From: Algoriphagus sp. PAP.12
GTDB lineage: Bacteria > Bacteroidota > Bacteroidia > Cytophagales > Cyclobacteriaceae
Assembly: GCF_026652115.1 (NCBI RefSeq)
Contig: NZ_JAPPSQ010000001.1
Coordinates: 496,001-560,000, forward strand
DNA length: 64,000 nt
Direction of reading: 5' to 3'
The translations under genes and the position numbers were made by a program. This document shows positions 34,021 through 42,030 of this stretch, one piece after another. Each line of letters begins with the position of its first letter. Within the stretch, counting starts at the first letter, position 1. A model generated the notes under the pieces. It worked only from the letters and a program-made list of their open reading frames with translations, had not been told where the DNA came from and did no database searches.

Positions 34021-35875
34021 GGTATACTGTAAGTATAGATAGGTCAGCTGGTGATACACCGCTTATTCTTGATGCTTGACCTAGTGTTTCGGGTCTAATT
34101 TTATTCAATTTCTGCTTTCCTTCGGCAGATAGTGCTGGTATAGCTAAATAGTCGAATTTAATTGGAATTCGATAGTTTTCCATGTTTGAAAGCTTTTCAA
34201 CCATTTGCTGTTCTTTCTCTATATAGCTATCGTATTTGATTTGGATCTCAGCTTGCTCCAATATTTCTTTTGAATACTTATTGAGATAAATTTCTAAATC
34301 CTTATCCAAAGTCTTCAAATCATTAATTCCTACTTGAGGTCTTTTCAATAATTTTTCAACACTGATTTTCTCTTTGATTTCTGCAGTATTGATTGCATTC
34401 AAAGCTTCATTTACTTCGTCTGGAACAACTTTCTTTTGTTTCAAATCATTGATCAATTTGGCCGTTTCATCTCTTTTGGAATGCATTTTTTCCAATCTCT
34501 CCTCACTTGCCAAACCAATTTGATAACCAATATCAGTCAATCTTAAATCAGCGTTATCCTGTCTTAAGAGCAATCTAAACTCAGCCCTTGATGTAAACAT
34601 TCGATAGGGTTCTTCTGTACCTTTATTGATTAAGTCATCAATCAATACTCCGATATATGCATCAGATCTTTTCAGGATTAATGGATCTTTTTCTTGGGTT
34701 TTTAAGGATGCATTGATACCTGCCACTAATCCTTGAGAAGCTGCTTCCTCATATCCTGTGGTGCCATTGATCTGTCCAGCAAAATATAGATTCTCTACTA
34801 ATTGAGTTTCTAATGTCAATTTCAATTGGGTAGGTGGGAAAAAATCATACTCAATAGCATATCCAGGTCTGAACATCTTTGCATTCTCAAAACCTGCTAT
34901 TTTTCGCATTGCTTTATATTGAACATCTTCTGGTAGAGATGTTGAGAAACCATTTACATAGATTTCTACTGTATCCCAACCTTCTGGTTCTACAAAGATT
35001 TGATGTCTTTCTCGTTCAGCGAATCGATTGATTTTATCTTCAATAGATGGACAATATCTTGGTCCTAAACCTTGAATTCGGCCATTAAACATAGGAGATC
35101 TATCAAAACCAGTCTCCAGTGTTTCATGAACTTCTTTATTGGTATAAGTAATCCAACAGCTTCTTTGATCTTTTAAAGGTGTTGTTGAGTCAGAATAGCT
35201 GAATTTTTCTGGATTTTCATCACCATATTGGATTTCCATTTTGGAGTAGTCTAAGCTTCTGCCATCTACCCTAGGAGGTGTACCAGTCTTCATTCTACCG
35301 GACTCAAAGCCTAGGGATACCAATTGTTCAGTAATTCCTTTAGCGGCTGACTCTCCTGTTCTTCCTCCTCCAAATTGTTTCTCTCCTATATGGATGATTC
35401 CGTTTAGGAATGTTCCATTGGTAAGGACTACAGAATTTGCTTCTATTTCGATTCCTATTCCCGTTCTAACTCCAGTAACCCTACCATCCTTTACTGTGAT
35501 TCCTGTGACCATTTCTTGCCAGAAATCTACATTTGGTGTCGCTTCAAGTGCCAATCTCCATTCTTCGGCGAATCTCATTCTATCGTTCTGAGATCTTGGA
35601 GACCACATTGCTGGTCCTTTTGATCGATTGAGCATACGGAACTGTATCATGGATTTATCAGAGATAATCCCAGACATTCCTCCTAGAGCATCAATTTCTC
35701 TTACTATTTGACCTTTTGCCACTCCACCCATTGCTGGATTACATGACATTTGGGCAATAGTATTCATGTTCATAGTACATAATAATACACTTGAACCCAT
35801 CTTTGCTGCAGCATGTGCAGCTTCACAGCCTGCATGTCCTGCGCCTACAACTATGACATCATATTTTGGAAACAT
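34010..35875 (-). CDS. mnmG: tRNA uridine-5-carboxymethylaminomethyl modification enzyme MnmG
   Basis: A 621-residue FAD protein that, with MnmE, installs the cmnm5 group on U34 of some tRNAs. The N-terminal FAD motif VVGAGHAGCEAAHAAAKMG, the conserved CNPAMGGVAKGQIVREIDALGG, and GYEEAASQGLVAGINA are all present, and the length is usual. It is the first gene of a leftward group with the methyltransferase and lipoprotein. Upstream in the 79-base gap to ybeY lie two parS-like palindromes. mnmG (gidA) is often adjacent to the chromosome origin. Confidence 0.95.
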   Translation of the reverse strand: MFPKYDVIVVGAGHAGCEAAHAAAKMGSSVLLCTMNMNTIAQMSCNPAMGGVAKGQIVREIDALGGMSGIISDKSMIQFRMLNRSKGPAMWSPRSQNDRMRFAEEWRLALEATPNVDFWQEMVTGITVKDGRVTGVRTGIGIEIEANSVVLTNGTFLNGIIHIGEKQFGGGRTGESAAKGITEQLVSLGFESGRMKTGTPPRVDGRSLDYSKMEIQYGDENPEKFSYSDSTTPLKDQRSCWITYTNKEVHETLETGFDRSPMFNGRIQGLGPRYCPSIEDKINRFAERERHQIFVEPEGWDTVEIYVNGFSTSLPEDVQYKAMRKIAGFENAKMFRPGYAIEYDFFPPTQLKLTLETQLVENLYFAGQINGTTGYEEAASQGLVAGINASLKTQEKDPLILKRSDAYIGVLIDDLINKGTEEPYRMFTSRAEFRLLLRQDNADLRLTDIGYQIGLASEERLEKMHSKRDETAKLINDLKQKKVVPDEVNEALNAINTAEIKEKISVEKLLKRPQVGINDLKTLDKDLEIYLNKYSKEILEQAEIQIKYDSYIEKEQQMVEKLSNMENYRIPIKFDYLAIPALSAEGKQKLNKIRPETLGQASRISGVSPADLSILTVYLGK

Positions 35876-35890
35876 GATCTTATGTTTTAC

Positions 35891-35906
35891 TGTTCCACGT
35901 GAAACA
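35891..35906. promoter_or_regulatory. parS-like ParB site 1
   Basis: TGTTCCACGTGAAACA agrees fully with the TGTTNCACGTGAAACA consensus of chromosomal ParB/Spo0J sites. It lies 15 bases upstream of mnmG. Confidence 0.75.
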
Positions 35907-35937
35907 CTTCACTTTTCACGAACCTGTTATTGTAAGG

Positions 35938-35953
35938 TGTTCCACGTGGAACG
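35938..35953. promoter_or_regulatory. parS-like ParB site 2
   Basis: TGTTCCACGTGGAACG differs from the parS consensus at two positions, and its inner 14 bases are a perfect palindrome. It is 47 bases from site 1 (centre to centre), just downstream of ybeY. A half-like TTCACGAAC lies between them at about 35915. Confidence 0.6.
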
Positions 35954-35954
35954 T

Positions 35955-36380
35955 TTAATATTTCTTATATAAGTTGATAGCAAATTCCTCTTTGCTTCTC
36001 ATTAATTTTGCTTCAGTTTTTTTCTTGTCCTTGTATCCTATCAGGTGATATAATCCATGACTGATTACTCTACTGAGTTCGTCTTCGATTGATACTTCGT
36101 GTTTAGAAGCGTTGTCTTTTACTCTTTCTATACTAATGAAAATATCACCCTCAATCTCATCTTCTATTTCTGAATTGTCGAAAGTGATAATATCTGTATA
36201 GGTATCGTGATTTAAATATTCTACATTGATTTCATAGAGATATTCATCCGTGCAGAAAATGTAATTCAATTCGTTAATTGAATAATTCTCACCTTCTGCG
36301 ATTTCTTTTAACCACCTCTTTCGATTAAGTTTTTGTTTCAATTGAAAGGGAGTTTCCTCTGAAAAGAAATGAATAGCCAT
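35955..36380 (-). CDS. ybeY: rRNA maturation endoribonuclease YbeY
   Basis: A 141-residue metalloprotein needed for 16S rRNA 3'-end maturation and ribosome quality control. The motif is ISHGLYHLIGYKDKKKTEA: two His of the HGxxHLxGY site are present, but the third His ligand of HGxxHLxGYDH is replaced by KDK, as commonly seen in Bacteroidota. The frame continues to a GTG at 36419, but ATG at 36380 gives the conserved start (MAIHFFSEE) and leaves one base to the upstream gene's stop. So it is co-transcribed with the RsbW-like ATPase. Confidence 0.88.
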   Translation of the reverse strand: MAIHFFSEETPFQLKQKLNRKRWLKEIAEGENYSINELNYIFCTDEYLYEINVEYLNHDTYTDIITFDNSEIEDEIEGDIFISIERVKDNASKHEVSIEDELSRVISHGLYHLIGYKDKKKTEAKLMRSKEEFAINLYKKY

Positions 36381-36381
36381 C

Positions 36382-36783
36382 TTAATCCATGTAAAAGGAT
36401 AGAACTGTTCTTTTTCCACCTTCTTCGAATTTGACTTCGTCTGTAAGGTTTTTGATCAAAAAGATTCCTCTACCTCCTGGTTTTTCGATGTTTTCTGGAG
36501 CAGTTGGATCTGGTAAAGTTTCTATTTCAAAACCCTTTCCTTCATCTTCTATGATAAATTGAAGTTGATCTTCTTCGGCTTTCAATTCCAAATGAACCAA
36601 TTTTTGCTTATTTCCTTGATTACCGTGAATGATTGCATTACTGATGCATTCAGTCACAGAAATCATAATATTCCCATAGATATCGTCATTGATCTCGAAT
36701 TTTTCTCGGGCATTATCAATAAAACTCTCTATGATTTTAATGTTCTCAATTAGAGATGGTATTGAAATTTTTATTGAATTCAT
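36382..36783 (-). CDS. RsbW-like anti-sigma/ATP-binding protein
   Basis: A 133-residue histidine-kinase-like ATPase. N-box ITECISNAIIHGNQGN, G1 box IEDEGKGFE and G2 box PGGRGIFLIKNL are all visible. It resembles serine-kinase anti-sigma factors (RsbW/SpoIIAB), which bind and phosphorylate an anti-anti-sigma factor, but no such partner or sigma factor lies next to it here. It sits directly upstream of ybeY (1 base apart). The role in this lineage is unknown. Confidence 0.85.
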   Translation of the reverse strand: MNSIKISIPSLIENIKIIESFIDNAREKFEINDDIYGNIMISVTECISNAIIHGNQGNKQKLVHLELKAEEDQLQFIIEDEGKGFEIETLPDPTAPENIEKPGGRGIFLIKNLTDEVKFEEGGKRTVLSFYMD

Positions 36784-36818
36784 TCTTTTTATATGCTATG
36801 GGTAATATTTTTTTGTAT

Positions 36819-37583
36819 TTAATCTTCAATTTCCATTACAATTGGGCAATGATCCGAATGGACTACATTTGGCAAAATTACGGCACTTTTCAATTTGTTT
36901 TGCAAAGGTTCGGTTGCCATATGGTAATCAATTCGCCAACCCAAATTCTTGGCCCTCGCTCCAGCTCTATAACTCCACCAGGAATAATTGTGTGGTTCTT
37001 TATTGAAATGTCTGAAAGTGTCTATAAAACCAGATTCGGTGAACTTGTCCATCCAAGCTCTCTCATCAGGTAAAAAACCAGATGAATTTTTATTTGAAAC
37101 TGGATTATGAATATCTATGGCCTTGTGACAGATATTGTAGTCTCCACTTAAGATCAAATTTGGATGTTCCCTTCTCAAGTCTTGCATGTAACCATAAATA
37201 TCATCTAGGAATTCATATTTGAAGTCCTGTCTGATATCTCCTGTAGTTCCAGAAGGAAAATAGGCTGATAGAAATGAAAAGTTATCAAACTCCGCTTGGA
37301 TCAATCTTCCCTCATCATCATACTTCCCTAAATCCATTCCTATTTTGACAGATTTAGGTTTGATTTTAGTGAAAATGGCAACTCCAGAATATCCTTTTTT
37401 GACAGCTGGAAACCAATATAATTCATAGCCCAAGTCTGTAAAAACACTAGGGTCTATTTGAGAAATATCTGCTTTAAGTTCCTGAATACCAATGATATCT
37501 GGGTTTTCTTGCTTTAGCCATTCTACAAAACCTTTTTTCATGGCTGCCCTAATTCCATTGACATTATAAGATATAATCTTCAT
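36819..37583 (-). CDS. xth: Exodeoxyribonuclease III
   Basis: A 254-residue AP endonuclease/3'-exonuclease of base excision repair. The EEP-fold catalytic residues appear as NVNGIRAA, QELKAD, GDYNICHKAID, and SDHCPIVME at the end. Length is normal. It is followed by the RsbW-like gene after 35 bases and preceded by a small unknown gene only 3 bases away, so these are probably co-transcribed. Confidence 0.94.
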   Translation of the reverse strand: MKIISYNVNGIRAAMKKGFVEWLKQENPDIIGIQELKADISQIDPSVFTDLGYELYWFPAVKKGYSGVAIFTKIKPKSVKIGMDLGKYDDEGRLIQAEFDNFSFLSAYFPSGTTGDIRQDFKYEFLDDIYGYMQDLRREHPNLILSGDYNICHKAIDIHNPVSNKNSSGFLPDERAWMDKFTESGFIDTFRHFNKEPHNYSWWSYRAGARAKNLGWRIDYHMATEPLQNKLKSAVILPNVVHSDHCPIVMEIED

Positions 37584-37586
37584 GCT

Positions 37587-37949
37587 TTATTTAATCTCTA
37601 TTTGGTATTCCTTCTCAAAATATTCAAGAATTTGAATCTTTAGGAGCTTTTCCTGATCTAAAAGATCAAAATGCGGTAATTCTTTCATTAGTTTCCAATG
37701 TGGCCATCCTTCCTGATCCACAAAATCCAATTCATAGTAGCCTGCATAACTCAATACTTTGCAGACTGCAATATGCATCAGATCTTGCTTCTGTTCTTTT
37801 GAAAAAACCTTGGTTCCCTGACCCAACTCTTGTACTCCAATAAGAAAGAGTACGCCATTTAAGTCTTTGGGTTTTTTCCCAATGCTTTCTTCCAGTCCAG
37901 TTAATAATTTGGACCACTTTTTTTCTAAATCAAGATCTCTTTTAAACAC
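37587..37949 (-). CDS. Conserved small protein of unknown function
   Basis: A 120-residue soluble protein (MFKRDLDLEKKWSKLL...) with no signal peptide or membrane segment. It contains GVLFLIGVQELGQG and a C-terminal ILEYFEKEYQIEIK. It resembles a helical protein conserved in Bacteroidota, but I cannot assign a family. There is no ATG near the N-terminus: GTG at 37949 is the likely start. It lies between AhpD-like (6 bases) and exonuclease III (3 bases), a tight operon. Confidence 0.65.
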   Translation of the reverse strand: MFKRDLDLEKKWSKLLTGLEESIGKKPKDLNGVLFLIGVQELGQGTKVFSKEQKQDLMHIAVCKVLSYAGYYELDFVDQEGWPHWKLMKELPHFDLLDQEKLLKIQILEYFEKEYQIEIK

Positions 37950-37955
37950 TTTATA

Positions 37956-38297
37956 TTATTGGTTTTCAAGTTCTTCCCAATATTCGACAGCTCTTCTAAG
38001 ATGTGGAATCACAATGGATCCTCCAATAAGAGTTGCAATGGAAAATACTTCGAATATTTCTTTTTTGGTGAGGCCCACCTCATAGCATTTGCCCAAATGG
38101 TATTTGATACAATCATCACATCTCAATACCATGGAGCATGAAAGCCCAATCATTTCTTTGGATTTAATATCCAAAGCACCTTCGGCATAGGCATTGGTGT
38201 CCAAATTGAAAAACCTCTTGATTACCTTATTATCCTCCGCCATGATTTTATCATTCATGCGGGCTCTGTAATCATTGAATTCCTCTATCAAATTCAT
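37956..38297 (-). CDS. AhpD-like (carboxymuconolactone decarboxylase family) protein
   Basis: A 113-residue helical protein with the CxxCxxxH redox motif RCDDCIKYHLGKC. This is the active site of AhpD-type peroxidase or protein disulfide reductases, rather than a true gamma-carboxymuconolactone decarboxylase. The rest, KKEIFEVFSIATLIGGSIVIPHLRRAVEYWEEL, is family-typical. Start ATG at 38297. It heads the leftward operon with the unknown protein and xth. A role in peroxide defence is plausible, and fits DNA repair next door. Confidence 0.85.
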   Translation of the reverse strand: MNLIEEFNDYRARMNDKIMAEDNKVIKRFFNLDTNAYAEGALDIKSKEMIGLSCSMVLRCDDCIKYHLGKCYEVGLTKKEIFEVFSIATLIGGSIVIPHLRRAVEYWEELENQ

Positions 38298-38376
38298 TAA
38301 ATTAATAGTTAAGGATGAATTAACTGCAAATATACAGCATATAAGTCAGCAGTTTGAATAACAGAGCAAAGCGTCT

Positions 38377-39076
38377 ATGCGTTTACTTTTACTCAAAGTT
38401 TTTTTAGATCTAATTTTTCCACGGAACTGTGAGCTTTGTGGTCGTAATTTGATCGATGCAGAAATTTGTCTTTGCACTCATCGCCAAGGAAAATTACCCA
38501 TTACTAATTACCATTTGAGATCCTAGGACAATGATTTAAAGTCTAAAATTGAGGGTTTGACCAAGGTAGGTCATGTGATGGCTTTTTTAAACTTTTCTAA
38601 ATCAGGTAAAAGCCAAATGATACTCCATTAAACTCAAATACAGAAATAAACCTGAAATAGGGCTCTATTTGGGTAATATGTATGCTAAATTATTGATAAA
38701 CAGTAATTTTAACTCTAATTGAGATGCGATAGTTCCTATGCCTTTGCATGAAATGAAGAGACACAGAAGAGGCTACAATCAAAGTGAAGAGTTTGCGAAA
38801 GGACTCAGTGAATTATTGCATATTCCAATGGAGCTCAATTTGAAAAGGGTAGTTTTAACAGAGACCCAAACTAAAAAATCAAGATTGGAGCGACTGGAGA
38901 ATGTTGATCATGTTTTTGAGCTAATTAATCCTGCCAGAATTGTAAGAAAAAATAGTTTACTCGTAGATGATGTGATGACTACCGGTGCTACCTTATGTTC
39001 TTGTGCCAATGTCCTTTTGGCTAATCATGCAAAAAATGTAGATTTAGCATGTATCGCTGCAGGCGGAAAAATCTAA
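38377..39076 (+). pseudogene. comF: comF (competence phosphoribosyltransferase), broken
   Basis: The start ATG at 38377 opens a ComF N-terminus with the zinc motif NCELCGRNL, a CxC in EICLCT, and the LPITNYHL segment. Codon 50 is a TAG (38524-38526). Reading on in the same frame gives DNDLKSKIEGLTKVGHVMAFLNFSKSGKSQMILH before a TAA at 38629. The family sequence resumes in the next frame (IKLKYRNKPEIGLYLGNMYAKLL), so a frameshift lies near 38625-38630. That frame then has a TGA at 38720-38722, just before DAIVPMPLHEMKRHRRGYNQSEE, where a Trp is likely in intact copies. The PRTase loop VDDVMTTGAT is intact. At least three lesions make a functional product very unlikely; loss of natural transformation is an inference. 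Confidence 0.85.
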
Positions 39077-39081
39077 GAAAA

Positions 39082-39630
39082 ATGACTGATATAGAATTCC
39101 TAAAATACCCCATTGGAAAATTCCAATTTGATCCAAATTCTGATGAACATAGCCTTAAAAAGGCAATAGAGACCATAAAATCCTTGCCTGAACACCTGAT
39201 GGAGACGGTAAAGCATTTGTCTGAACCACAATTGGATACCCCCTATAGACCCGGAGGATGGACTGTAAGGCAAGTGATTCATCATGTTGGTGATAGTCAT
39301 ATGAATGCTCTGATACGTTTCAAATTGGCTTTGACAGAAGATACTCCAACTATCAAACCTTACGATGAGGCTGCATGGGCCAAACTTTCAGATTATTCTT
39401 TTGAAATTGAATTATCTCTCGCTTTGATCCGATTGATTCATGCAAAGTGGGTGGCAATCCTAGAACATATGACTGAAGCAGATTTTCAGAGAACATACTT
39501 TCATCCCGAAAGCCAAAAAGAACAGACCTTGCTTGAGGTGGCACACATGTATGCTTGGCATTCCCAGCATCACCTTTCCCATATCCAGCAATTGATGATT
39601 CGTGAAAATTGGACGAGTCCTACGCCATGA
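39082..39630 (+). CDS. YfiT-type bacillithiol transferase
   Basis: A 182-residue DinB-fold protein. Marker block YRPGGWTVRQVIHHVGDSHMNALIRFKLALTED and the late HSQHHLSHIQQL show the three-His metal site of the YfiT/BstA group, which transfers bacillithiol to electrophiles and is often annotated as a metal-dependent hydrolase. The start ATG at 39082 is 5 bases past the broken comF. An ATG at 39049 is also in frame but lies inside it. The stop overlaps the start of the SDR gene (ATGA). Bacillithiol use in this organism is inferred from the family only. Confidence 0.88.
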   Translation: MTDIEFLKYPIGKFQFDPNSDEHSLKKAIETIKSLPEHLMETVKHLSEPQLDTPYRPGGWTVRQVIHHVGDSHMNALIRFKLALTEDTPTIKPYDEAAWAKLSDYSFEIELSLALIRLIHAKWVAILEHMTEADFQRTYFHPESQKEQTLLEVAHMYAWHSQHHLSHIQQLMIRENWTSPTP

Positions 39631-40385
39631 ATGTATCCTTAAAAAATCAACGAATTCTGGTAACTGGTGCCTCTCGAGGAATTGGGAGAGCTATTGCAAA
39701 ACAATTATCTGATTCTGGTGCTGAAGTGATCATTCATTTCAATTCCAATCAAATAGAAGCTGAAAAATTGCTTCAAGAACTAAAGAACTCAGCTTTTATA
39801 GAAAAATGTGATCTGTCTGATTCCTCTCAGGTTTCAGGATTTATTCCTTCTTTGGTTGAGAAATATGGTCCATTGTCAGGAATAGTAAATAATGCGGGGA
39901 TTGCTATATCGGCTCCTGATACTTTGGCAACTGATGATTGGTTGGCTATTTGGGAAAAAACAATGGCTGTGAATTCAACAGCCGTTGGGATTTTGTGTAA
40001 AGAGTTTGTGGATCAGGCAAAGCCGCAAAAAGAAGGAAGAATAGTCAATATCTCTTCAAGAGCAGCATTTAGAGGTGATACCACAGATTATTTGGCTTAT
40101 GGGGCCTCGAAAGGGGCTTTGGTAAGTTTAACCAGATCCATGGCAAGGCATTATGGAAAGCAAGGAATAAAAGCCTTTTTGATTGCACCAGGCTTTACAA
40201 GAACGGATATGGCTGAAGAAATTCTGTCTGAATATGGAGAGGAGTTTGCTTTAAATGATATAGCACTTAATGAATTGACGCGTCCAGAAGATATTGCTCC
40301 AATGGTAACTTTGCTTTGTTCAGGATTGGCAGATCATGCTACTGGTACCTCCATAGATATTAATGCGGGCTCTTACGTTCGATAA
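39627..40385 (+). CDS. SDR family oxidoreductase (FabG-like)
   Basis: A 252-residue short-chain dehydrogenase. The N-terminal motif LVTGASRGIGRAIAKQL binds NAD(P). NNAG, Ser in VNISSRAAFRG and YLAYGASKGAL with the catalytic Tyr and Lys complete the active site. Its length and the DINAGSYVR end match 3-oxoacyl-ACP reductase-like SDRs, but the substrate is not decided by sequence. Start ATG at 39627 overlaps the YfiT stop by four bases, so the genes are translationally coupled. Confidence 0.88.
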   Translation: MNVSLKNQRILVTGASRGIGRAIAKQLSDSGAEVIIHFNSNQIEAEKLLQELKNSAFIEKCDLSDSSQVSGFIPSLVEKYGPLSGIVNNAGIAISAPDTLATDDWLAIWEKTMAVNSTAVGILCKEFVDQAKPQKEGRIVNISSRAAFRGDTTDYLAYGASKGALVSLTRSMARHYGKQGIKAFLIAPGFTRTDMAEEILSEYGEEFALNDIALNELTRPEDIAPMVTLLCSGLADHATGTSIDINAGSYVR

Positions 40386-40449
40386 AACCTCAAGGGCTTT
40401 GAATAGTTTATTGAATTGAAAGCAACTAACCAGACTTGATTTCCAATTC

Positions 40450-41028
40450 ATGGCTTCCAATGACCCAATTTTCACTCCCGAATTAGTCAAAATCATCAAA
40501 ATCTTTGGTCTAGCCTCGATTTTGATGGTTTTGGCTCTTTCTTTTTTCAATTCCAAACGAGCGAACAATACTGGAGAGGATCATACTTTTCGGATGAGCG
40601 ATTCGGCGAGATTGTATTTTTTGAATTTGAAAGCAATAGAATATAATCGAGAAGTTCGATCAGATGCAGGAATGACGCTTTTTAGACATCAGGATCTCAA
40701 AGCATTTGATAATTCCCCCTTCGTCAATATGATTTTGATTCTAAATCCTGTTCAGGATGAGGCCTATTTATATCTTGAACCTATAAATCTGGAATGGCCC
40801 ATAGAAATTGAAGTTCAAAATGAATCTGTATCTCAGAAATTCATATTGGATGATGGAAACAAATTTCAGCATTGGGAAAATATCCAAAAGCTCATCCCTT
40901 TTGTTGAGTCTGGTTCTCAATTTTTCATTTTTGATCAAGGACAAAAAATACCTCTTTGGGAGAAAGAAGTGGAAAAAGAAGGACTGAAACGGATTTTGGA
41001 AGATTATTTTAGGATTCTTGAATCCTAA
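40450..41028 (+). CDS. Uncharacterised single-pass membrane protein
   Basis: A 192-residue protein with one N-terminal transmembrane helix (residues 14-34, IIKIFGLASILMVLALSFF) and a soluble remainder of mixed charge. No motif I recognise is present: MSDSARLYFLNLKAIEY... and QKFILDDGNKFQHWENIQ do not suggest an enzyme. It is rightward, 64 bases after the SDR gene and 9 before the thioesterase, so it may be part of that group. Unknown function. Confidence 0.65.
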   Translation: MASNDPIFTPELVKIIKIFGLASILMVLALSFFNSKRANNTGEDHTFRMSDSARLYFLNLKAIEYNREVRSDAGMTLFRHQDLKAFDNSPFVNMILILNPVQDEAYLYLEPINLEWPIEIEVQNESVSQKFILDDGNKFQHWENIQKLIPFVESGSQFFIFDQGQKIPLWEKEVEKEGLKRILEDYFRILES

Positions 41029-41037
41029 TGATAAAAA

Positions 41038-41481
41038 ATGACAGCTCTCGAACTCTTTCAATCTCAAATCGGAAAAACTTTAGATAAAACTCCTTCTCCA
41101 GCAGGAAATTGGTTGGCTGGTACTCTTTTGGAAATAGAAGTGGGTAAAATCAAAGTATCCTATACCGTTCAATCTTACATGTGCAACCCCGCCAAAATTC
41201 TTCATGGAGGAGTCGCTTCTTTGATGATGGATGACGTGATCGGAATGGCTAATTACGTTGCCGAATCTGAATTCTTGATGACCACAGTTAATCTGCACGT
41301 GGACTTCCTTTCCTCTGCTCAAATCGGTGAGACTTTGGAAGTGACTGCAAAGTTGGTGAGAAGTGGCTCCAACCTAAATCACTGGGATGTCGTTATCAAA
41401 AAAGAATCTGGAAAGATTGTAGCCAAAGCAAGCTCCAATATGATTAAAACTCACGTGAAAATTTCAGATCTAGGCTTTTAG
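41038..41481 (+). CDS. PaaI-type hotdog thioesterase
   Basis: A 147-residue hotdog-fold protein. The motif PAKILHGGVASLMMDDVIGMANYV, with the HGG turn and the acidic residue of the active site, is the PaaI/YiiD-type signature. These hydrolyse acyl- or phenylacetyl-CoA, often as housekeeping. The substrate is unknown. It starts with ATG at 41038, nine bases after the preceding gene. Confidence 0.85.
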   Translation: MTALELFQSQIGKTLDKTPSPAGNWLAGTLLEIEVGKIKVSYTVQSYMCNPAKILHGGVASLMMDDVIGMANYVAESEFLMTTVNLHVDFLSSAQIGETLEVTAKLVRSGSNLNHWDVVIKKESGKIVAKASSNMIKTHVKISDLGF

Positions 41482-41524
41482 TTAGTATCTTACTTTTTGA
41501 TATACCACAATTTAATTTTACACA

Positions 41525-41938
41525 ATGAAAAAAATCCTATTTTTATTTGCTTTTTGTACTATTTCCACTCTTTCCTTTGCACAATGGGGTGTTTCCTTCC
41601 ACCAAAGTAATCTGCCTTTTTTAGGAGTAAATCATCAAATTGGTGAAAGATGGCTTCCTGAATTTCGTATCGGAACTGATAATTATGTGGAAAACTTGGG
41701 ATTTGAACTCCTTGGAAATTATTTGATCAAGTCTGAGGAAAGTACTCAAATTTATGCTGGCGCAGGTCTGAGAGTGAATTTATTTGATGGTGTAGTACTA
41801 GCTTCAGGAATTAATTATTATCCTTTCAATAAAAAGGATTTCGGTTTTCATATGGAAGCTGCACCAATTATTGGATTTGAGGAAGGTGTTTTATTTCGAG
41901 GGTCCTTTGGAATTCGATATAGATTCTTGAAGGAATAG
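41525..41938 (+). CDS. Outer membrane beta-barrel-like hypothetical protein
   Basis: A 137-residue exported protein: signal peptide MKKILFLFAFCTISTLSFA, then alternating polar/hydrophobic strands with the pattern of a small outer-membrane beta-barrel (GFELLGNYLI, IYAGAGLRVNLF, GVVLASGINYYPF, GFHMEAAPIIGF, LFRGSFGIRYRF). It ends with aromatic residues as barrels do. Family unknown. A dispersed-repeat-like element follows it. Confidence 0.65.
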   Translation: MKKILFLFAFCTISTLSFAQWGVSFHQSNLPFLGVNHQIGERWLPEFRIGTDNYVENLGFELLGNYLIKSEESTQIYAGAGLRVNLFDGVVLASGINYYPFNKKDFGFHMEAAPIIGFEEGVLFRGSFGIRYRFLKE

Positions 41939-41949
41939 AATTTTGATTT

Positions 41950-42010
41950 GTCAGACTGAGCGGAGTCGAAGTCCTTTTAACAAATACATTTCGACGTCGC
42001 TCAATTTGAC
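41950..42010. repeat. Imperfect inverted repeat (REP-like)
   Basis: Arms 41950-41970 and 41990-42010 match 17 of 21 positions as inverted copies; the core of the first arm is TGAGCGGAGTCGAA and that of the second TTCGACGTCGCTCA. The 19-base centre is AT-rich. This 'GAGCGGAGTCGAAG' motif is a known type of dispersed repeat in Bacteroidota intergenic DNA. It may serve as a terminator between the convergent genes. Confidence 0.6.
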
Positions 42011-42030
42011 AATTCGACAAGTTAAATTCT

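Noticed and set aside
38298-38376. The strand switch at 38.3 kb as the actual origin
   Set aside because: The gap is only 79 bases, with no DnaA boxes or AT-rich melting element.
41447-41462. CACGTGAAA inside the thioesterase gene as a third parS
   Set aside because: Only the core matches; the outer bases differ at several positions and it is within a coding region.
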